Shown piece after piece: positions 1 to 12,920 of a DNA stretch of 64,000 nucleotides. The notes under the pieces are model-generated. The model was given only the letters and a program-made list of their open reading frames with translations. It did no database searches and was not told the origin of the DNA. Both the position numbers and the translations under genes were made by a program. How positions within the stretch are numbered: the stretch's first letter is position 1; every line of letters starts with the position of its first letter. Origin of the DNA: Alkalicoccus halolimnae (GTDB lineage: Bacteria > Bacillota > Bacilli > Bacillales > Salisediminibacteriaceae); contig NZ_CP144914.1 in NCBI RefSeq assembly GCF_008014775.2, forward strand, positions 1 to 64,000, given 5' to 3'.

Positions 1-1356
1 GTGGAGAATTTAGAGGATCTTTGGAAGCAGGCGCTTCTGAAAATCGAAGAGAAAGTCAGCAAACCGAGCTTTGATACATGGTTTAAAGATACAAAAGCAG
101 ATTCGATTGACCAGGGATCAAATACTATTACCGTTATCGCCCCGAATGAATTCGCGCGGGACTGGCTGGAAAACCGTTACATTAATATTATTACGGATAC
201 GCTGCAGGAATTGACCGGAGCAGATCTCGAAGCGAAATTTATTCTTCCTAAAGAAGAAGGGGCAGAACCGGAAATGAATTTCGATAAAAAAATGCCGGAA
301 CCTCCGACGGAAACAGAGAGTCCGCCTCCCAAACATATGTTAAATCCTAAGTATACGTTTGACACGTTCGTTATAGGGAGCGGTAACCGGTTTGCTCATG
401 CAGCTTCACTCGCCGTAGCGGAAGCTCCGGCAAAAGCATACAATCCGCTGTTTATTTACGGAGGAGTCGGGCTCGGAAAAACCCACCTGATGCATGCAAT
501 CGGTCATTATGTCATTGACCATAATCCCGATGCCAAAGTCGTCTATTTGTCATCCGAGAAATTTACAAATGAATTTATTAATTCGATTCGTGATAATAAA
601 GCCGTCCACTTCCGCAATAAGTATCGGAATGTGGATGTGCTGCTTATTGACGATATTCAGTTTCTCGCCGGGAAAGAACAGACACAGGAAGAGTTTTTCC
701 ACACGTTCAACTCGCTCCACGAAGAGCGTAAGCAGATAGTTATATCCAGTGACCGCCCGCCGAAAGAAATTCCCACACTGGAAGACCGGCTGCGTTCACG
801 TTTTGAATGGGGATTAATTACCGATATTACACCGCCGGATCTCGAGACGAGAATTGCCATTCTGCGCAAGAAGGCAAAAGCGGAAAACCTTGATATTCCC
901 AATGAAGTCATGCTTTATATAGCAAACCAGATCGATACCAACATCCGGGAGCTGGAAGGGGCGCTTATCCGCGTTGTCGCTTATTCCTCTCTTATCAATC
1001 AGGATATGAATGCGGATCTTGCCGCTGTCGCATTAAAGGATATTATTCCAAATGCAAAATCGAAGGTAGTGACAATTGAAGATATTCAGTCTTCTGTAGC
1101 GATGGCATTTGGTGTCAGGGTAGAGGATATGAAAGCGAAAAAAAGAACAAAAACCGTCGCTTATCCGAGACAGATTGCTATGTATCTCTCCCGTGAAATG
1201 ACAGATTATTCCCTCCCAAAAATTGGAGCTGCTTTTGGAAAAAGGGATCATACAACGGTGATCCATGCTCACGAAAAAATCTCCAGGCTTCTCATTGATG
1301 ATTCTGAACTTCAGCAGCAGGTAAAAGATATTACTTCCCAGCTTCGGTCATCGTAA
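1..1356 (+). CDS. dnaA: Chromosomal replication initiator protein DnaA
   Basis: DnaA binds 9-bp boxes at oriC as an ATP-bound oligomer, melts the origin and helps load the helicase. The 451-residue protein shows the full layout: N-terminal interaction domain (about 1-85), acidic and proline-rich linker (about 86-115), AAA+ domain with Walker A GGVGLGKT at 154-161 and Walker B LLIDDIQ near 214-220, and the C-terminal box-binding helix-turn-helix with GKRDHTTV in the last 45 residues. The start is GTG at base 1, so its promoter and any upstream half of the origin lie outside the window. The length matches the family (about 446-450). It is followed by a spacer rich in DnaA boxes and then dnaN, the usual Bacillaceae order. 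Confidence 0.98.
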   Translation: MENLEDLWKQALLKIEEKVSKPSFDTWFKDTKADSIDQGSNTITVIAPNEFARDWLENRYINIITDTLQELTGADLEAKFILPKEEGAEPEMNFDKKMPEPPTETESPPPKHMLNPKYTFDTFVIGSGNRFAHAASLAVAEAPAKAYNPLFIYGGVGLGKTHLMHAIGHYVIDHNPDAKVVYLSSEKFTNEFINSIRDNKAVHFRNKYRNVDVLLIDDIQFLAGKEQTQEEFFHTFNSLHEERKQIVISSDRPPKEIPTLEDRLRSRFEWGLITDITPPDLETRIAILRKKAKAENLDIPNEVMLYIANQIDTNIRELEGALIRVVAYSSLINQDMNADLAAVALKDIIPNAKSKVVTIEDIQSSVAMAFGVRVEDMKAKKRTKTVAYPRQIAMYLSREMTDYSLPKIGAAFGKRDHTTVIHAHEKISRLLIDDSELQQQVKDITSQLRSS

Positions 1357-1550
1357 AGCCTGTGAGGATTGTGGAAAACCGTTACGCACTTATACACACT
1401 TTATCCACATGTTTATAACTCTGCATGAAAAGGCGATTCTGTGGTTATCCACAAATTCACAGCGCCTATTACTATTACTGCGAGTATTTATTAAAAATAA
1501 TAATTAATATATATTAAAAAATAAGCGTATAAAGAGGAGGGCCAGTCCTT
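1357..1550 (+). other. oriC: Origin of replication (oriC), dnaA-dnaN spacer
   Basis: The spacer holds perfect DnaA boxes TTATCCACA at 1401-1409 and 1445-1453, a near match TTATACACA at 1390-1398, and a reverse-strand near match TGTGGAAAA at 1370-1378. About 12 bases after the last box come five consecutive triplets CTA TTA CTA TTA CTG (1466-1480). These read on the other strand as the 3'-GAT/AAT DnaA-trio motif that feeds DnaA onto single strand in B. subtilis. An almost pure A+T stretch (about 1487-1525) follows as the unwinding element. Box, short GC-containing gap, trios and AT-rich tract is the established order of a Bacillus basal unwinding system. Confidence 0.85.
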
Positions 1551-2693
1551 ATGAAATTTACGATCCAAAGGGACGTATTCGTACAAAATATTCAACACGT
1601 ATCAAAAGCCATTTCTTCAAGAGCAACGATGCCGATTTTATCTGGTTTAAAGATTGTTGCTTTTGATGATGGAGTAACACTTACAGGAAGTGATTCTGAT
1701 ATTTCGATTGAAGCTTTTATTCCAGCTGAAGACGGGGACAATCAGGTTGTTGATATAGATAAACCGGGAGCTATTGTTCTCCAGGCTAAATACTTTGCTG
1801 ATATCATTAAAAAACTTCCTGAATCCACAGTTGAAGTTTCTATCAATGATCAAAACGTGACGAAGATCAGTTCCGGAAGCTCGGAATTTAATTTGAACGG
1901 ACTCGATCCGGACGAATTTCCGCGTCTGCCGGAAGTGGAAGAAGGCAATTCTTTTCAGCTGAAGACAGATTTATTGAAGGCGTTGATTAAACAAACAGCA
2001 TTTGCTGTATCCACAGCCGAAACCCGCCCGATCCTTACCGGAATTCACTGGGGAATGGAAGAGGGGACGCTGACATGTACAGCAACAGACAGTCACCGGC
2101 TTGCCATGCGGGAAGCGAAAATTGAAGGAGCGAAAGAAGATACCGATTTCTCCAACGTGGTGATCCCTGGTAAAAGCCTGACAGAATTAAGCAAAATTCT
2201 TGATGACTCCGAGGAAACGATCGATGTGACAGTGACGAATAACCAGGCACTGTTCAAAGCGAAAAATATTCTCTTTTTCTCCAGGCTTCTTGATGGGAAT
2301 TACCCGGCAACTAAAAACATGATTCCAACAAATTCCAAAACGAACGTACAGGTCGATGCCAAGAAACTGCTTGCGTCGATTGAGCGTGCGCTATTGCTTT
2401 CCCGTGATGGGAAAAATAACGTAGTGAATCTGAAATCACTCGGGGATCATACACTGGAAATTACGTCAGTGACTCCGGAAGTAGGGAAAGTAACAGAAGA
2501 AGTAGCCTGTGATGCTTTCGAAGGGGAAGACTTGAGGATTTCATTTAACGGGAAAAACATTATTGATGCGCTGCGCGTAATTGAAGCAACTGATGTCACG
2601 ATTCAGTTTACGGGAGCGATGAGTCCGTTTATTATGCGTCCGGCTGATCGGGATTATATGCTCCATTTATTTTCACCGGTACGCACGTATTAA
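1551..2693 (+). CDS. dnaN: DNA polymerase III subunit beta (sliding clamp)
   Basis: DnaN forms the ring-shaped dimer that tethers DNA polymerase III and many repair proteins to DNA. The 380-residue protein has the family start (MKFTIQRDVFVQNIQHVSKAIS) and the C-terminal clamp ending (MLHLFSPVRTY), close to the 378 residues of B. subtilis. The ATG at 1551 has a strong ribosome-binding site AGAGGAGG at 1533-1540. It lies directly after the origin spacer. A terminator-like hairpin follows at about 2732-2757, so yaaA-recF may use a separate promoter. Confidence 0.98.
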   Translation: MKFTIQRDVFVQNIQHVSKAISSRATMPILSGLKIVAFDDGVTLTGSDSDISIEAFIPAEDGDNQVVDIDKPGAIVLQAKYFADIIKKLPESTVEVSINDQNVTKISSGSSEFNLNGLDPDEFPRLPEVEEGNSFQLKTDLLKALIKQTAFAVSTAETRPILTGIHWGMEEGTLTCTATDSHRLAMREAKIEGAKEDTDFSNVVIPGKSLTELSKILDDSEETIDVTVTNNQALFKAKNILFFSRLLDGNYPATKNMIPTNSKTNVQVDAKKLLASIERALLLSRDGKNNVVNLKSLGDHTLEITSVTPEVGKVTEEVACDAFEGEDLRISFNGKNIIDALRVIEATDVTIQFTGAMSPFIMRPADRDYMLHLFSPVRTY

Positions 2694-2731
2694 AGCTCAG
2701 ATCTGAAAAAGTGAGGAAGTCCGTCGAAGCA

Positions 2732-2757
2732 GAAAAACCCTTCCGGCGGGCTTTTTC
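2732..2757 (+). terminator. Possible terminator after dnaN
   Basis: Arms AAAAACCC and GGG(C)TTTTT enclose a short loop and end in a T-run, 38 bases after the dnaN stop. The stem is short and has a bulge, so it may be only partly efficient. Confidence 0.45.
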
Positions 2758-2882
2758 AATACCAATAAAGAGAACAGACGATCCCCGGTAAATCCTATTG
2801 GCGTATTTGCTCATATTTTAGTACAATATAGAGTGAGACATTTTGTGTACGTATCAGCAGGGAAAGTGAGTTGACATAGAGC

Positions 2883-3101
2883 ATGGAACATCGGATTACG
2901 GTGCGAGGAGAATATATTACGCTCGGGCAGGCTTTAAAAGAAGCCGCCATTATTCCTTCCGGGGGAGCAGCCAAGCCTTTTCTGCAGGAATACCCGGTTT
3001 TTATCAATGGCACGGCCGACAACAGACGGGGAAGAAAACTATATCCGGAAGATCACGTCGTCATTGAAGACGTGGGTGAACTGCATATTGTGGCAGAATA
3101 G
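2883..3101 (+). CDS. yaaA: S4-domain protein YaaA (RlbA-like)
   Basis: This is a 72-residue S4-type RNA-binding protein, the small conserved gene between dnaN and recF in Bacillaceae. A role in large ribosomal subunit maturation has been proposed for the family. The sequence shows the S4 pattern: ITLGQALKEAAII, then PVFINGTADNRRGRKLYPEDHV. The ribosome-binding site is weak (GGGAAAGTGAG about 12 bases upstream), but no other in-frame start exists. The stop lies 12 bases before the recF start, so the two genes are likely co-transcribed. A TACAAT box at 2822-2827 with TTGGCG 18 bases upstream may be the promoter. Confidence 0.9.
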   Translation: MEHRITVRGEYITLGQALKEAAIIPSGGAAKPFLQEYPVFINGTADNRRGRKLYPEDHVVIEDVGELHIVAE

Positions 3102-3113
3102 TGGTGACAGCCT

Positions 3114-4235
3114 GTGCATATTAATGAGCTGAAACTGAAGGATTATCGAAACTATGAGGGCCTGACGCTTCAATTCCAGAACCGCGTCAATGTCATTCTC
3201 GGGGAAAATGCCCAGGGAAAGACAAATCTCATGGAATCGATCTACGTTCTCGCCCTCGCCAGGTCTCACCGAACCCCCCGCGATAAAGAGCTGATCCGCT
3301 GGGACCAGCCGTTTGCCCGTATTACCGGATCTTTTACGAATCGAAACGGGCCGATGGAAATGGAACTCATTTTTTCTAAACAGGGTAAAAAAGTAAAACT
3401 GAATTCGATTGAAAAAAAACGGCTCAGCGATTATATAGGCACGTGCACTATCGTAATGTTTGCACCGGAAGATCTGACTATTGTCAAAGGAAGTCCCCAG
3501 ATCAGACGCCGCTTTCTGGATATTGAAATGGGACAGATTAATTCTGTATACCTCTATCATTTATCCCAGTATTATAAAGTATTAAAGCAGCGCAATCAGT
3601 GGCTCAAAGAGCTCCGCGAAAAGAAGCGCCGGGCTGATGATGCGATGCTCGATGTGATGACAGAACAGCTGACAGCTTCAGGGGCGGAAGTGCTCAAACG
3701 AAGGTTTGCCTTCGTGGCAAAACTGGAAGAATGGGCGCGTCCAATCCACTATGATATCAGCCGCGGCCGGGAAGAACTCTCCATCCGCTACGAACCGAGC
3801 GTTCCGGTGGATTCCATGATGACGGTTCAGAACATCCGGCACGTGCTCGACAGCGAATTCCAGCGAGTGAAAGAACAGGAAATGCGCCGTGGAACGACAC
3901 AGATCGGCCCTCACAGGGATGATCTGGCTTTCTATGTCAACGGGCGCAACATGCAGACGTTCGGATCGCAGGGACAGCAGCGGACAACTGCTCTATCATT
4001 GAAACTAGCTGAAATCGAACTGATTTATCAAAATACCGGGGAATACCCGATACTTTTACTGGACGATGTACTGTCTGAGCTGGATGATTACCGCCAGACT
4101 CACCTTCTGAATTCCATTAAAGGAAAAGTACAGACGTTCGTCACCACGACCAGTGTAGAAGGAATTGACCATCGGCTGCTTGAAGAGGCAGCGGTTTTCT
4201 ATGTTGAAGAAGGAACGATTTCGAGAAAGGAATGA
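3114..4235 (+). CDS. recF: DNA replication and repair protein RecF
   Basis: RecF is an SMC-like ATPase that works with RecO and RecR to load RecA at single-strand gaps. The 373-residue protein has Walker [10 protein letters not shown] at residues 30-38, an ABC-type signature region near FGSQGQQRT, and Walker [12 protein letters not shown] near the C-terminus. The start is GTG at 3114, 12 bases after the yaaA stop. The remB start follows 10 bases after its stop, so yaaA-recF-remB-gyrB looks like one transcription unit. Its partner gene recR lies at 33868-34464. Confidence 0.97.
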   Translation: MHINELKLKDYRNYEGLTLQFQNRVNVILGENAQGKTNLMESIYVLALARSHRTPRDKELIRWDQPFARITGSFTNRNGPMEMELIFSKQGKKVKLNSIEKKRLSDYIGTCTIVMFAPEDLTIVKGSPQIRRRFLDIEMGQINSVYLYHLSQYYKVLKQRNQWLKELREKKRRADDAMLDVMTEQLTASGAEVLKRRFAFVAKLEEWARPIHYDISRGREELSIRYEPSVPVDSMMTVQNIRHVLDSEFQRVKEQEMRRGTTQIGPHRDDLAFYVNGRNMQTFGSQGQQRTTALSLKLAEIELIYQNTGEYPILLLDDVLSELDDYRQTHLLNSIKGKVQTFVTTTSVEGIDHRLLEEAAVFYVEEGTISRKE

Positions 4236-4245
4236 GGTGGCCGGA

Positions 4246-4515
4246 ATGTTCATCCATTTAGGCGGCGATTTTGTGTTGAAAGCTGAGAGAATCATTACGA
4301 TCCTGGATCATCAAAGCGAGAAGTCTTCCGCTGAAAACCAGGATTTTATGAAAGCAAACTTCGAACAGAAGCGGACGAAAAATGTTACAGACGATCCAGC
4401 GAAGTCCATTGTTGTAACAGAGGACTGTATATATTTATCTCCTATTTCTTCGCACACGCTGAAGCGGCGTGCTGAAACACAGACATTCGCAGTAGCAGTA
4501 AATGAAGAAGAATAA
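4246..4515 (+). CDS. remB: Extracellular matrix regulator RemB (YaaB, DUF370)
   Basis: An 89-residue protein of the RemA/RemB (DUF370) family. In B. subtilis RemB acts with RemA to promote biofilm matrix expression. The N-terminus MFIHLGGDFVLKAERIITILD is the family signature. A longer reading from 4165 exists, but it runs back into recF. The ATG at 4246 has GAGGTGG a few bases upstream and matches the family start. Central residues 30-55 are polar and poorly conserved. The neighbours recF and gyrB are as in B. subtilis. Confidence 0.9.
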   Translation: MFIHLGGDFVLKAERIITILDHQSEKSSAENQDFMKANFEQKRTKNVTDDPAKSIVVTEDCIYLSPISSHTLKRRAETQTFAVAVNEEE

Positions 4516-4559
4516 TTTATCCGCTGGCTCTAAAGCAAAGCGGGAAGAAATGCAGGTGA

Positions 4560-6479
<1,920 letters not shown>

Positions 6480-6498
6480 AGCGATGATACACGGGCAG

Positions 6499-6609
6499 AG
6501 GTTGTTCCCGGGAACCGGTTCAACCCGGCGGGAACAGCCTTTGCGATGTTTTTTCGCTTATACATAGGCAGCAGCAAAACGAAAAGCAGCGCGGGAAAGC
6601 CTGCTTTTC
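6499..6609 (+). terminator. Hairpins between gyrB and gyrA
   Basis: A 12-bp stem (arms 6499-6510 and 6529-6540, AGGTTGTTCCCG with CGGGAACAGCCT) is followed by TTGCGATGTTTTTT. A second stem GAAAAGCAG/CTGCTTTTC lies at 6581-6589 and 6601-6609. The first looks like a rho-independent terminator with a displaced T-run. Together they could uncouple gyrA from gyrB. Confidence 0.55.
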
Positions 6610-6654
6610 CTTAAATACCGGTGCTAGAAGCATGCGGTGAATGGAGGGTAACAC

Positions 6655-9213
6655 ATGTCTGATCAGCAAGATAATCCGAGAGTAAAAGATATAAATATCA
6701 GTCAGGAAATGCGTACATCCTTTATGGATTATGCGATGAGTGTCATCGTCAGCCGGGCTCTTCCCGATGTACGGGATGGATTAAAACCGGTTCACCGCCG
6801 TATTCTTTATGCGATGCATGAACTTGGCATTACCGCAGACAAAGCCTATAAGAAGTCAGCCCGGATCGTCGGGGAAGTTATCGGTAAGTACCACCCGCAC
6901 GGTGACTCCGCGGTTTATGAAACAATGGTGAGAATGGCTCAGGATTTCAGTTACCGCAATATGCTCGTCGACGGCCACGGTAACTTTGGCTCTGTAGACG
7001 GGGATGCAGCGGCGGCGATGCGTTATACAGAGGCGCGTATGTCGAAGATTTCCATGGAACTTATCCGGGACATTAATAAAGATACGATTGACTACCAGGA
7101 AAACTATGATGGTTCCGAATCGGAGCCGAAAGTACTTCCCGCACGTTTCCCCAACCTGCTCGTCAACGGTACTTCCGGTATCGCAGTCGGTATGGCTACT
7201 AATATTCCCCCGCACCATCTCGGGGAAGTGATTGAAGGGGTACTTGCTCTCACGAAAGATCCGGATCTTACTTCGGTGGATCTGATGGAATATATTCCCG
7301 GACCTGACTTCCCTACAGCAGGGGAAATTATCGGTGTCTCCGGTATCCGCCGTGCCTATGAAACAGGCAAAGGCTCCATCCTGATCCGTGCGAAGGCAGA
7401 TATTGAAGAAAAAAATAACAAACAGCGCATTATTGTCAGAGAGCTTCCTTATCAGGTGAACAAGGCCCGTCTGATTGAAAAAATAGCGGAACTTGTCCGC
7501 GACAAAAAAATCGACGGCATTACCGACCTCCGTGATGAATCGGACCGGACCGGCATGCGTATCGTTATTGAGCTCCGCCGCGACGCGAATGCAAACGTGC
7601 TCTTAAATAACCTTTACAAACAAACGGCTCTGCAGACAAGCTTCGGGATTAACATGCTCGCTCTTGTCGATGGCCGCCCGAAAGTTCTCTCGCTGAAAGA
7701 AACGCTTTACCACTACCTTGAGCACCAGAAAGTCGTTATCCGCCGCCGTACAGCTTTTGAGCTTAGAAAAGCGGAAGCCCGCGCGCATATTCTGGAAGGG
7801 CTGCGGATTGCACTGGACCATCTCGACGAAGTAATTGAGCTTATCCGTGCTTCGCAGACGACAGAAATTGCCCGTAACGGCCTGATGGAAAAGTACGAGC
7901 TTTCCCACGACCAGGCACAGGCTATTCTCGACATGCGGCTGCAGCGTTTAACAGGTCTTGAGCGTGACAAAATTGAAGCGGAATATAAAGAACTGCTTGC
8001 AAAGATCGCAGAGCTGAAGGAAATTCTTGCTAATGAAGAAAAAGTACTCGAACTTATCCGGGAGGAATTGATAGATATCCGCGACCGCTATACAGACGAC
8101 CGCCGGACAATCATCACTCTCGGAGAAGATACGTTCGAAGATGAAGACCTTATTCCAAGACAAAATGTAGTTATTACTCTTTCCCACCATGGCTACATTA
8201 AACGTCTGCCTGTCTCGACCTATCGCAGCCAGAAGCGGGGCGGACGCGGTGTTCAGGGAATGGGCACCTATGATGAAGATTTTGTGCGGCATTTATTTGT
8301 TACCAATTCGCACGATCATCTTCTGTTCTTTACGAATAAAGGAAAAGTTTACCGCATCAAAGGCTATGAAGTACCGGAGCAGAAGCGGACCTCCAAAGGA
8401 ATCCCGATTATTAATCTTCTGCAGATTGATCAGGACGAATACATCAGTACTGTCATACCTGTCTCTGACTTTGAAGGCGGACGCTCTGTATTCTTCATGA
8501 CCAAATACGGGATTTCCAAACGCACAGAGCTGAAGGCTTTCAGTAAAATCCGCCGCGGCGGACTGTTTGCAATTCAGCTTCGCGAAGGCGATGAGCTCCA
8601 CGGTGTGCGGCTGACAAACGGAGATCAGGAAATTATTACGGGTACGAAAAAAGGCATGTCCATCCGTTTTAAGGAACAGGACGTGCGCCAGATGGGCCGT
8701 ACAGCTGCCGGAGTAAAAGGTATTCAGCTCGGAAAAGATGATGAAGTAGTAGGTATGGATATTCTTTATCCGGATCAGGATGTGCTGATTGTGACAGAGG
8801 AAGGTTTCGGTAAGCGGACACCTCTGACAGAATACCGCGAGCAGTCCCGTGGCGGAAAAGGTATTAAAACATGCAATATCACCGAGAAAAACGGAGAAGT
8901 TGTTTCTCTTAAAGTTGTATCGGAAGATCATGATTTGATGGTTATTACGACAAACGGCGTACTGATTCGTATGCACGTGGCTGAAATTTCCCAGACGGGC
9001 CGAAATACACAGGGTGTGCGTCTAATCCGTGTTGGGGATGGCGAACACGTATCTACGGTAGCCCGTGTCAATATCACAGATGATGATGTGGAAGATGTGG
9101 AAGAAAGTGAATCAGAACTTCCGGAAGGTGCGGAAGCTTCCACAGAAGAAGTGGAAGACACAGAGGATACGCAGGAAACAGTGGAGCCCGAAGACGACTC
9201 TTCTGAAGAATAA
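6655..9213 (+). CDS. gyrA: DNA gyrase subunit A
   Basis: GyrA is the DNA-cleaving subunit of gyrase. The catalytic tyrosine is Y124 in RYTEARMSK. The quinolone-determining region has the sensitive-type residues S85 and E89 (HGDSAVYET). The C-terminal beta-pinwheel contains the GyrA box ([10 protein letters not shown]). At 852 residues it is about 30 longer than B. subtilis GyrA. The extra length is a highly acidic tail of about 45 residues, mostly Asp, Glu, Ser and Thr. The ribosome-binding site GGAGGG precedes ATG 6655. A strong terminator follows at 9233-9266. Confidence 0.98.
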   Translation: MSDQQDNPRVKDINISQEMRTSFMDYAMSVIVSRALPDVRDGLKPVHRRILYAMHELGITADKAYKKSARIVGEVIGKYHPHGDSAVYETMVRMAQDFSYRNMLVDGHGNFGSVDGDAAAAMRYTEARMSKISMELIRDINKDTIDYQENYDGSESEPKVLPARFPNLLVNGTSGIAVGMATNIPPHHLGEVIEGVLALTKDPDLTSVDLMEYIPGPDFPTAGEIIGVSGIRRAYETGKGSILIRAKADIEEKNNKQRIIVRELPYQVNKARLIEKIAELVRDKKIDGITDLRDESDRTGMRIVIELRRDANANVLLNNLYKQTALQTSFGINMLALVDGRPKVLSLKETLYHYLEHQKVVIRRRTAFELRKAEARAHILEGLRIALDHLDEVIELIRASQTTEIARNGLMEKYELSHDQAQAILDMRLQRLTGLERDKIEAEYKELLAKIAELKEILANEEKVLELIREELIDIRDRYTDDRRTIITLGEDTFEDEDLIPRQNVVITLSHHGYIKRLPVSTYRSQKRGGRGVQGMGTYDEDFVRHLFVTNSHDHLLFFTNKGKVYRIKGYEVPEQKRTSKGIPIINLLQIDQDEYISTVIPVSDFEGGRSVFFMTKYGISKRTELKAFSKIRRGGLFAIQLREGDELHGVRLTNGDQEIITGTKKGMSIRFKEQDVRQMGRTAAGVKGIQLGKDDEVVGMDILYPDQDVLIVTEEGFGKRTPLTEYREQSRGGKGIKTCNITEKNGEVVSLKVVSEDHDLMVITTNGVLIRMHVAEISQTGRNTQGVRLIRVGDGEHVSTVARVNITDDDVEDVEESESELPEGAEASTEEVEDTEDTQETVEPEDDSSEE

Positions 9214-9232
9214 GCAGTTATTATATAGAAGA

Positions 9233-9266
9233 AAGGCATCCGGTTCCGGTCCGGATGCCTTCTTTT
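9233..9266 (+). terminator. Rho-independent terminator of gyrA
   Basis: An 11-bp stem AAGGCATCCGG/CCGGATGCCTT with a short loop is followed directly by CTTTTTTT, 20 bases after the gyrA stop. Confidence 0.9.
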
Positions 9267-9528
9267 TTTAGCATTTATAAAATTTATTCATATAAATAAA
9301 ACAGCAGTTACAGCTATATTTATATAGAGTGATTTAATTTCAAAAGCAAAAGGAATGGGCCCTGACTTTTTAAAGAGCACAGTCAGAGCATTTGTTCATT
9401 TCCAACAAGTTAAATTCGATTTTATGCTTTTGTATTCATAACAGTGTTATAGGCTTTAATTACAGGCAGGGATTATACCTCTTCATTCAAAGTTTTAAGA
9501 ATCGCTTTTCACAGACAGCTGGAATAAA

Positions 9529-9735
9529 TCATCTTTTGTTTCGGATAAAGAGAATAATCGTTAATAAAACAATCAGCAAAATGCTGAAAATTAATATAAA
9601 AACACTCAATTCTATTGGTATAACCCCGACTAAAGCTAAAATAAATGAAACTAATAAGACGATCGTTAACACATGTCTTACTTTATACATTATGGGTGAG
9701 GGTTCTTTAGTTAATTTATTTTTCAATGTAGTCAT
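9529..9735 (-). CDS. Small two-helix membrane protein, unknown function
   Basis: A 68-residue protein with two predicted transmembrane helices (about 22-42 and 44-64) separated by a tight PIEL turn. The N-terminus is basic (MTTLKNKLTKEP) and the C-terminus is basic (RNKR), giving a hairpin topology. On the minus strand AGGGG lies about 8 bases before the ATG, which supports a real gene. I do not recognise the family. It stands alone in a non-coding stretch between gyrA and the first rRNA operon, facing gyrA. The opposite strand also has an open frame here, but that frame is antisense with no ribosome-binding site. Confidence 0.55.
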   Translation of the reverse strand: MTTLKNKLTKEPSPIMYKVRHVLTIVLLVSFILALVGVIPIELSVFILIFSILLIVLLTIILFIRNKR

Positions 9736-10328
9736 TTCAATGCCCCTATAATCAAAATAAATGTAGATTAATTTCTTTTACTCTATTTCTATAATTGTCG
9801 CTGGGGTTTTTACAGATAGATTCGCTTGAGCTGACTTTCCGCAGAGGAAATACCCCTGTGGTACTGCGCTCTGTGGTATTTTCCAAATGAACATAGTGTG
9901 ATTAGATAGATTAATTATATCAGAAGTTTCAGAAAATGGTAATAAATTCCCTTTTTGAAGAAGCTCTTTGAACCTATAGAGAAATTCTCAAGTTGGATCG
10001 AGCTAAACACTCCAGACTGTTTTAACTGGCTTGGAGGGGAAGACATAATTTATTATTCCAAAAGAGAAGGTTTTTATATAATGCGAGCAAAAAATTTTGT
10101 AAAGATTTATACCCAGAGTAAGTGTAGGGTAAGTTCGAGGTGATACGAGACGAACTGAATTTTTATTTCTCCAATGAACACAGATAGTCATGGTACGAAA
10201 GAGCACTTTATCAAAGTCTTCCAGTTGAGGTCAGGAATTTTGAACTTCAGATGAATGAATAAACTACTCAATTTCTCATCATAAAGCCTCTGCCATGTTT
10301 TAAAGTAGTTTTGTTATTTTTCGAGACA

Positions 10329-10525
10329 CCTTGGCACTGTTTTCTACCTTGGTACCTTCTTAATTCAAACAGCAGGCTTTCTGTATTGGAAAATTAAAAC
10401 GAAGCGGAAGCCGGCGGACGCCAGTGGAAGAAGGAGATTGGAAGATCCCGCAGGACACACAGGTCCGAGGAAGCTGGAAATCTCCTCCACGGCAAGCCTG
10501 CCGAGTTGAAGCGGAGTTTTCTACA
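10329..10525 (+). repeat. Intergenic repeat C, copy 1
   Basis: About 195 bases related to 57660-57833. Shared blocks include CTGTTTTCTA near the start, AAAACGAAGCGGAA, and GGAAGATCCC in the middle, ending in GAAG(C)GGAGTTTTCT. The inner part can fold on itself (GGAGATTGGAAG with a later CTCCTCCACGGC). It contains no coding frame of its own. It directly abuts repeat B1. Confidence 0.7.
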
Positions 10526-10781
10526 GGAATGGAACTTCTCAATCTATACAGGAGGGGTCAAAGTTGTTCAAACGGGAGTCATCTTTATTAGAAGGCAGAT
10601 GCTGCTCTGTCTTTTTACCGTAAGCTGCAGGGCACATGGGGCGACTCCAGGGCGATCAAGGACGAGCTGAAGATCGATCACCTGACCAAAGGGAGGATGG
10701 AATTAGATGAGGCCGGCCCTGCGCCCCCATCGAAACGAAAGCTTACATCTATCGCTTATCTATTTTATTTTCAAGGCAGCC
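10526..10781 (+). repeat. Intergenic repeat B, copy 1
   Basis: About 255 bases resembling 52079-52332 in the same orientation. Shared blocks are GAAGGCAG, CTGCTCTGTCTTTTTA, CATGGGGCGACTCCAGGGCG, GAATTAG-TGAGGCCGGCC and the end TTATTTTCAAGGCAGCC. The 66-codon frame at 10707-10907 lies mostly inside and is not conserved between copies. Confidence 0.75.
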
Positions 10782-11115
10782 TTAAGAAAAGCAGCGGATC
10801 TTTTAGTACTGACTCAGGTTAACATCTTAGTCGTCTTTTTGAGTTGGAAATCAGCTCTGAGGCAAAGGGAAGCAAATTTTTTTCGTAATAATGACAATGA
10901 ATACTAATAGAGCTTTATTTTTAGAACACTTTAGATATAATAATGTGATCTACATATAGTAGAAAGAGGAGGTAATTCACTGCATGTAGAGGGAAGGAAA
11001 AACAAATTTTCTGAATATGTTCATGAGGTTGCTAAAGCTTAATTTTCTATGGTACATTTAATCACGTTGCTTTGAGAGAGCGACGTCGAAACAGAATATT
11101 CACTTCAAAAAGTTG

Positions 11116-11144
11116 TTGACTTTCTGGATGTGAATAGATATAAT
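11116..11144 (+). promoter_or_regulatory. rRNA operon 1 promoter
   Basis: TTGACT (11116-11121), a 17-base spacer and a perfect TATAAT (11139-11144), about 200 bases before the 16S gene. This is the usual sigma-A rRNA promoter arrangement. Confidence 0.85.
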
Positions 11145-11186
11145 GTAATAAGTCGCCATTGAGCAGTTGGCGCATTTTTTCATCTT

Positions 11187-11340
11187 ATTTGCCCTTTGAA
11201 AACTAAACAAAAGACGATTGTGAAGGAAAAAAGAGAATGAATCATTCTCTGTCAATTTATTATTAAAGAATCTTTAGCCAGATTCAGTTTTGAAAGCGAA
11301 GCATCCCGCTTCGCGATGTCAGAAGTTCAAACTTCGACGA
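11187..11340 (+). promoter_or_regulatory. rRNA operon 1 leader with boxA antiterminator
   Basis: The leader contains TGCCCTTTGAAAACT, a boxA-like antitermination element, near 11190. It also has a palindrome AGAGAATGAATCATTCTCT and a hairpin GCGAAGC-ATCCC-GCTTCGC just before the 16S gene, probably processing structures. The sequence is the same as in operon 2 from here on. Confidence 0.7.

Positions 11341-12920
<1,580 letters not shown>

Larger units (their letters stand above)
9736..11115. other. Non-coding stretch between gyrA and rRNA operon 1
   Basis: About 1.4 kb without a convincing gene. It contains a possible degenerate reading frame at 9955-10143 (TTG start, no ribosome-binding site), repeats C1 and B1, and an orphan TATAAT (10936-10941) followed by AGAGGAGG (10965-10972). 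After that Shine-Dalgarno-like site only a CTG-initiated 20-codon frame (10980-11042) or an ATG-TAG start-stop (10984-10989) follows. The base composition is more A+T-rich than the neighbouring genes. I see no transposase or phage gene. Confidence 0.6.

Noticed and set aside
4165..4245. N-terminal extension of RemB
   Set aside because: It lies inside recF and precedes the GAGGTGG site; the family starts at MFIH.
9392..9751. Plus-strand frame of 119 codons
   Set aside because: It overlaps the small membrane protein on the other strand, which has the better ribosome-binding site and a sensible two-helix product.
9955..10143. 62-codon TTG-initiated frame with a short protein-like stretch
   Set aside because: No ribosome-binding site, no recognised family and no neighbour support. 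At best a remnant.
10707..10907. 66-codon frame
   Set aside because: It spans the end of repeat B1 and is not preserved in repeat B2.
9736..11115. Integrated element or prophage remnant near rRNA operon 1
   Set aside because: No integrase, transposase, phage gene or attachment-site duplication was seen; only short intergenic repeats are present.
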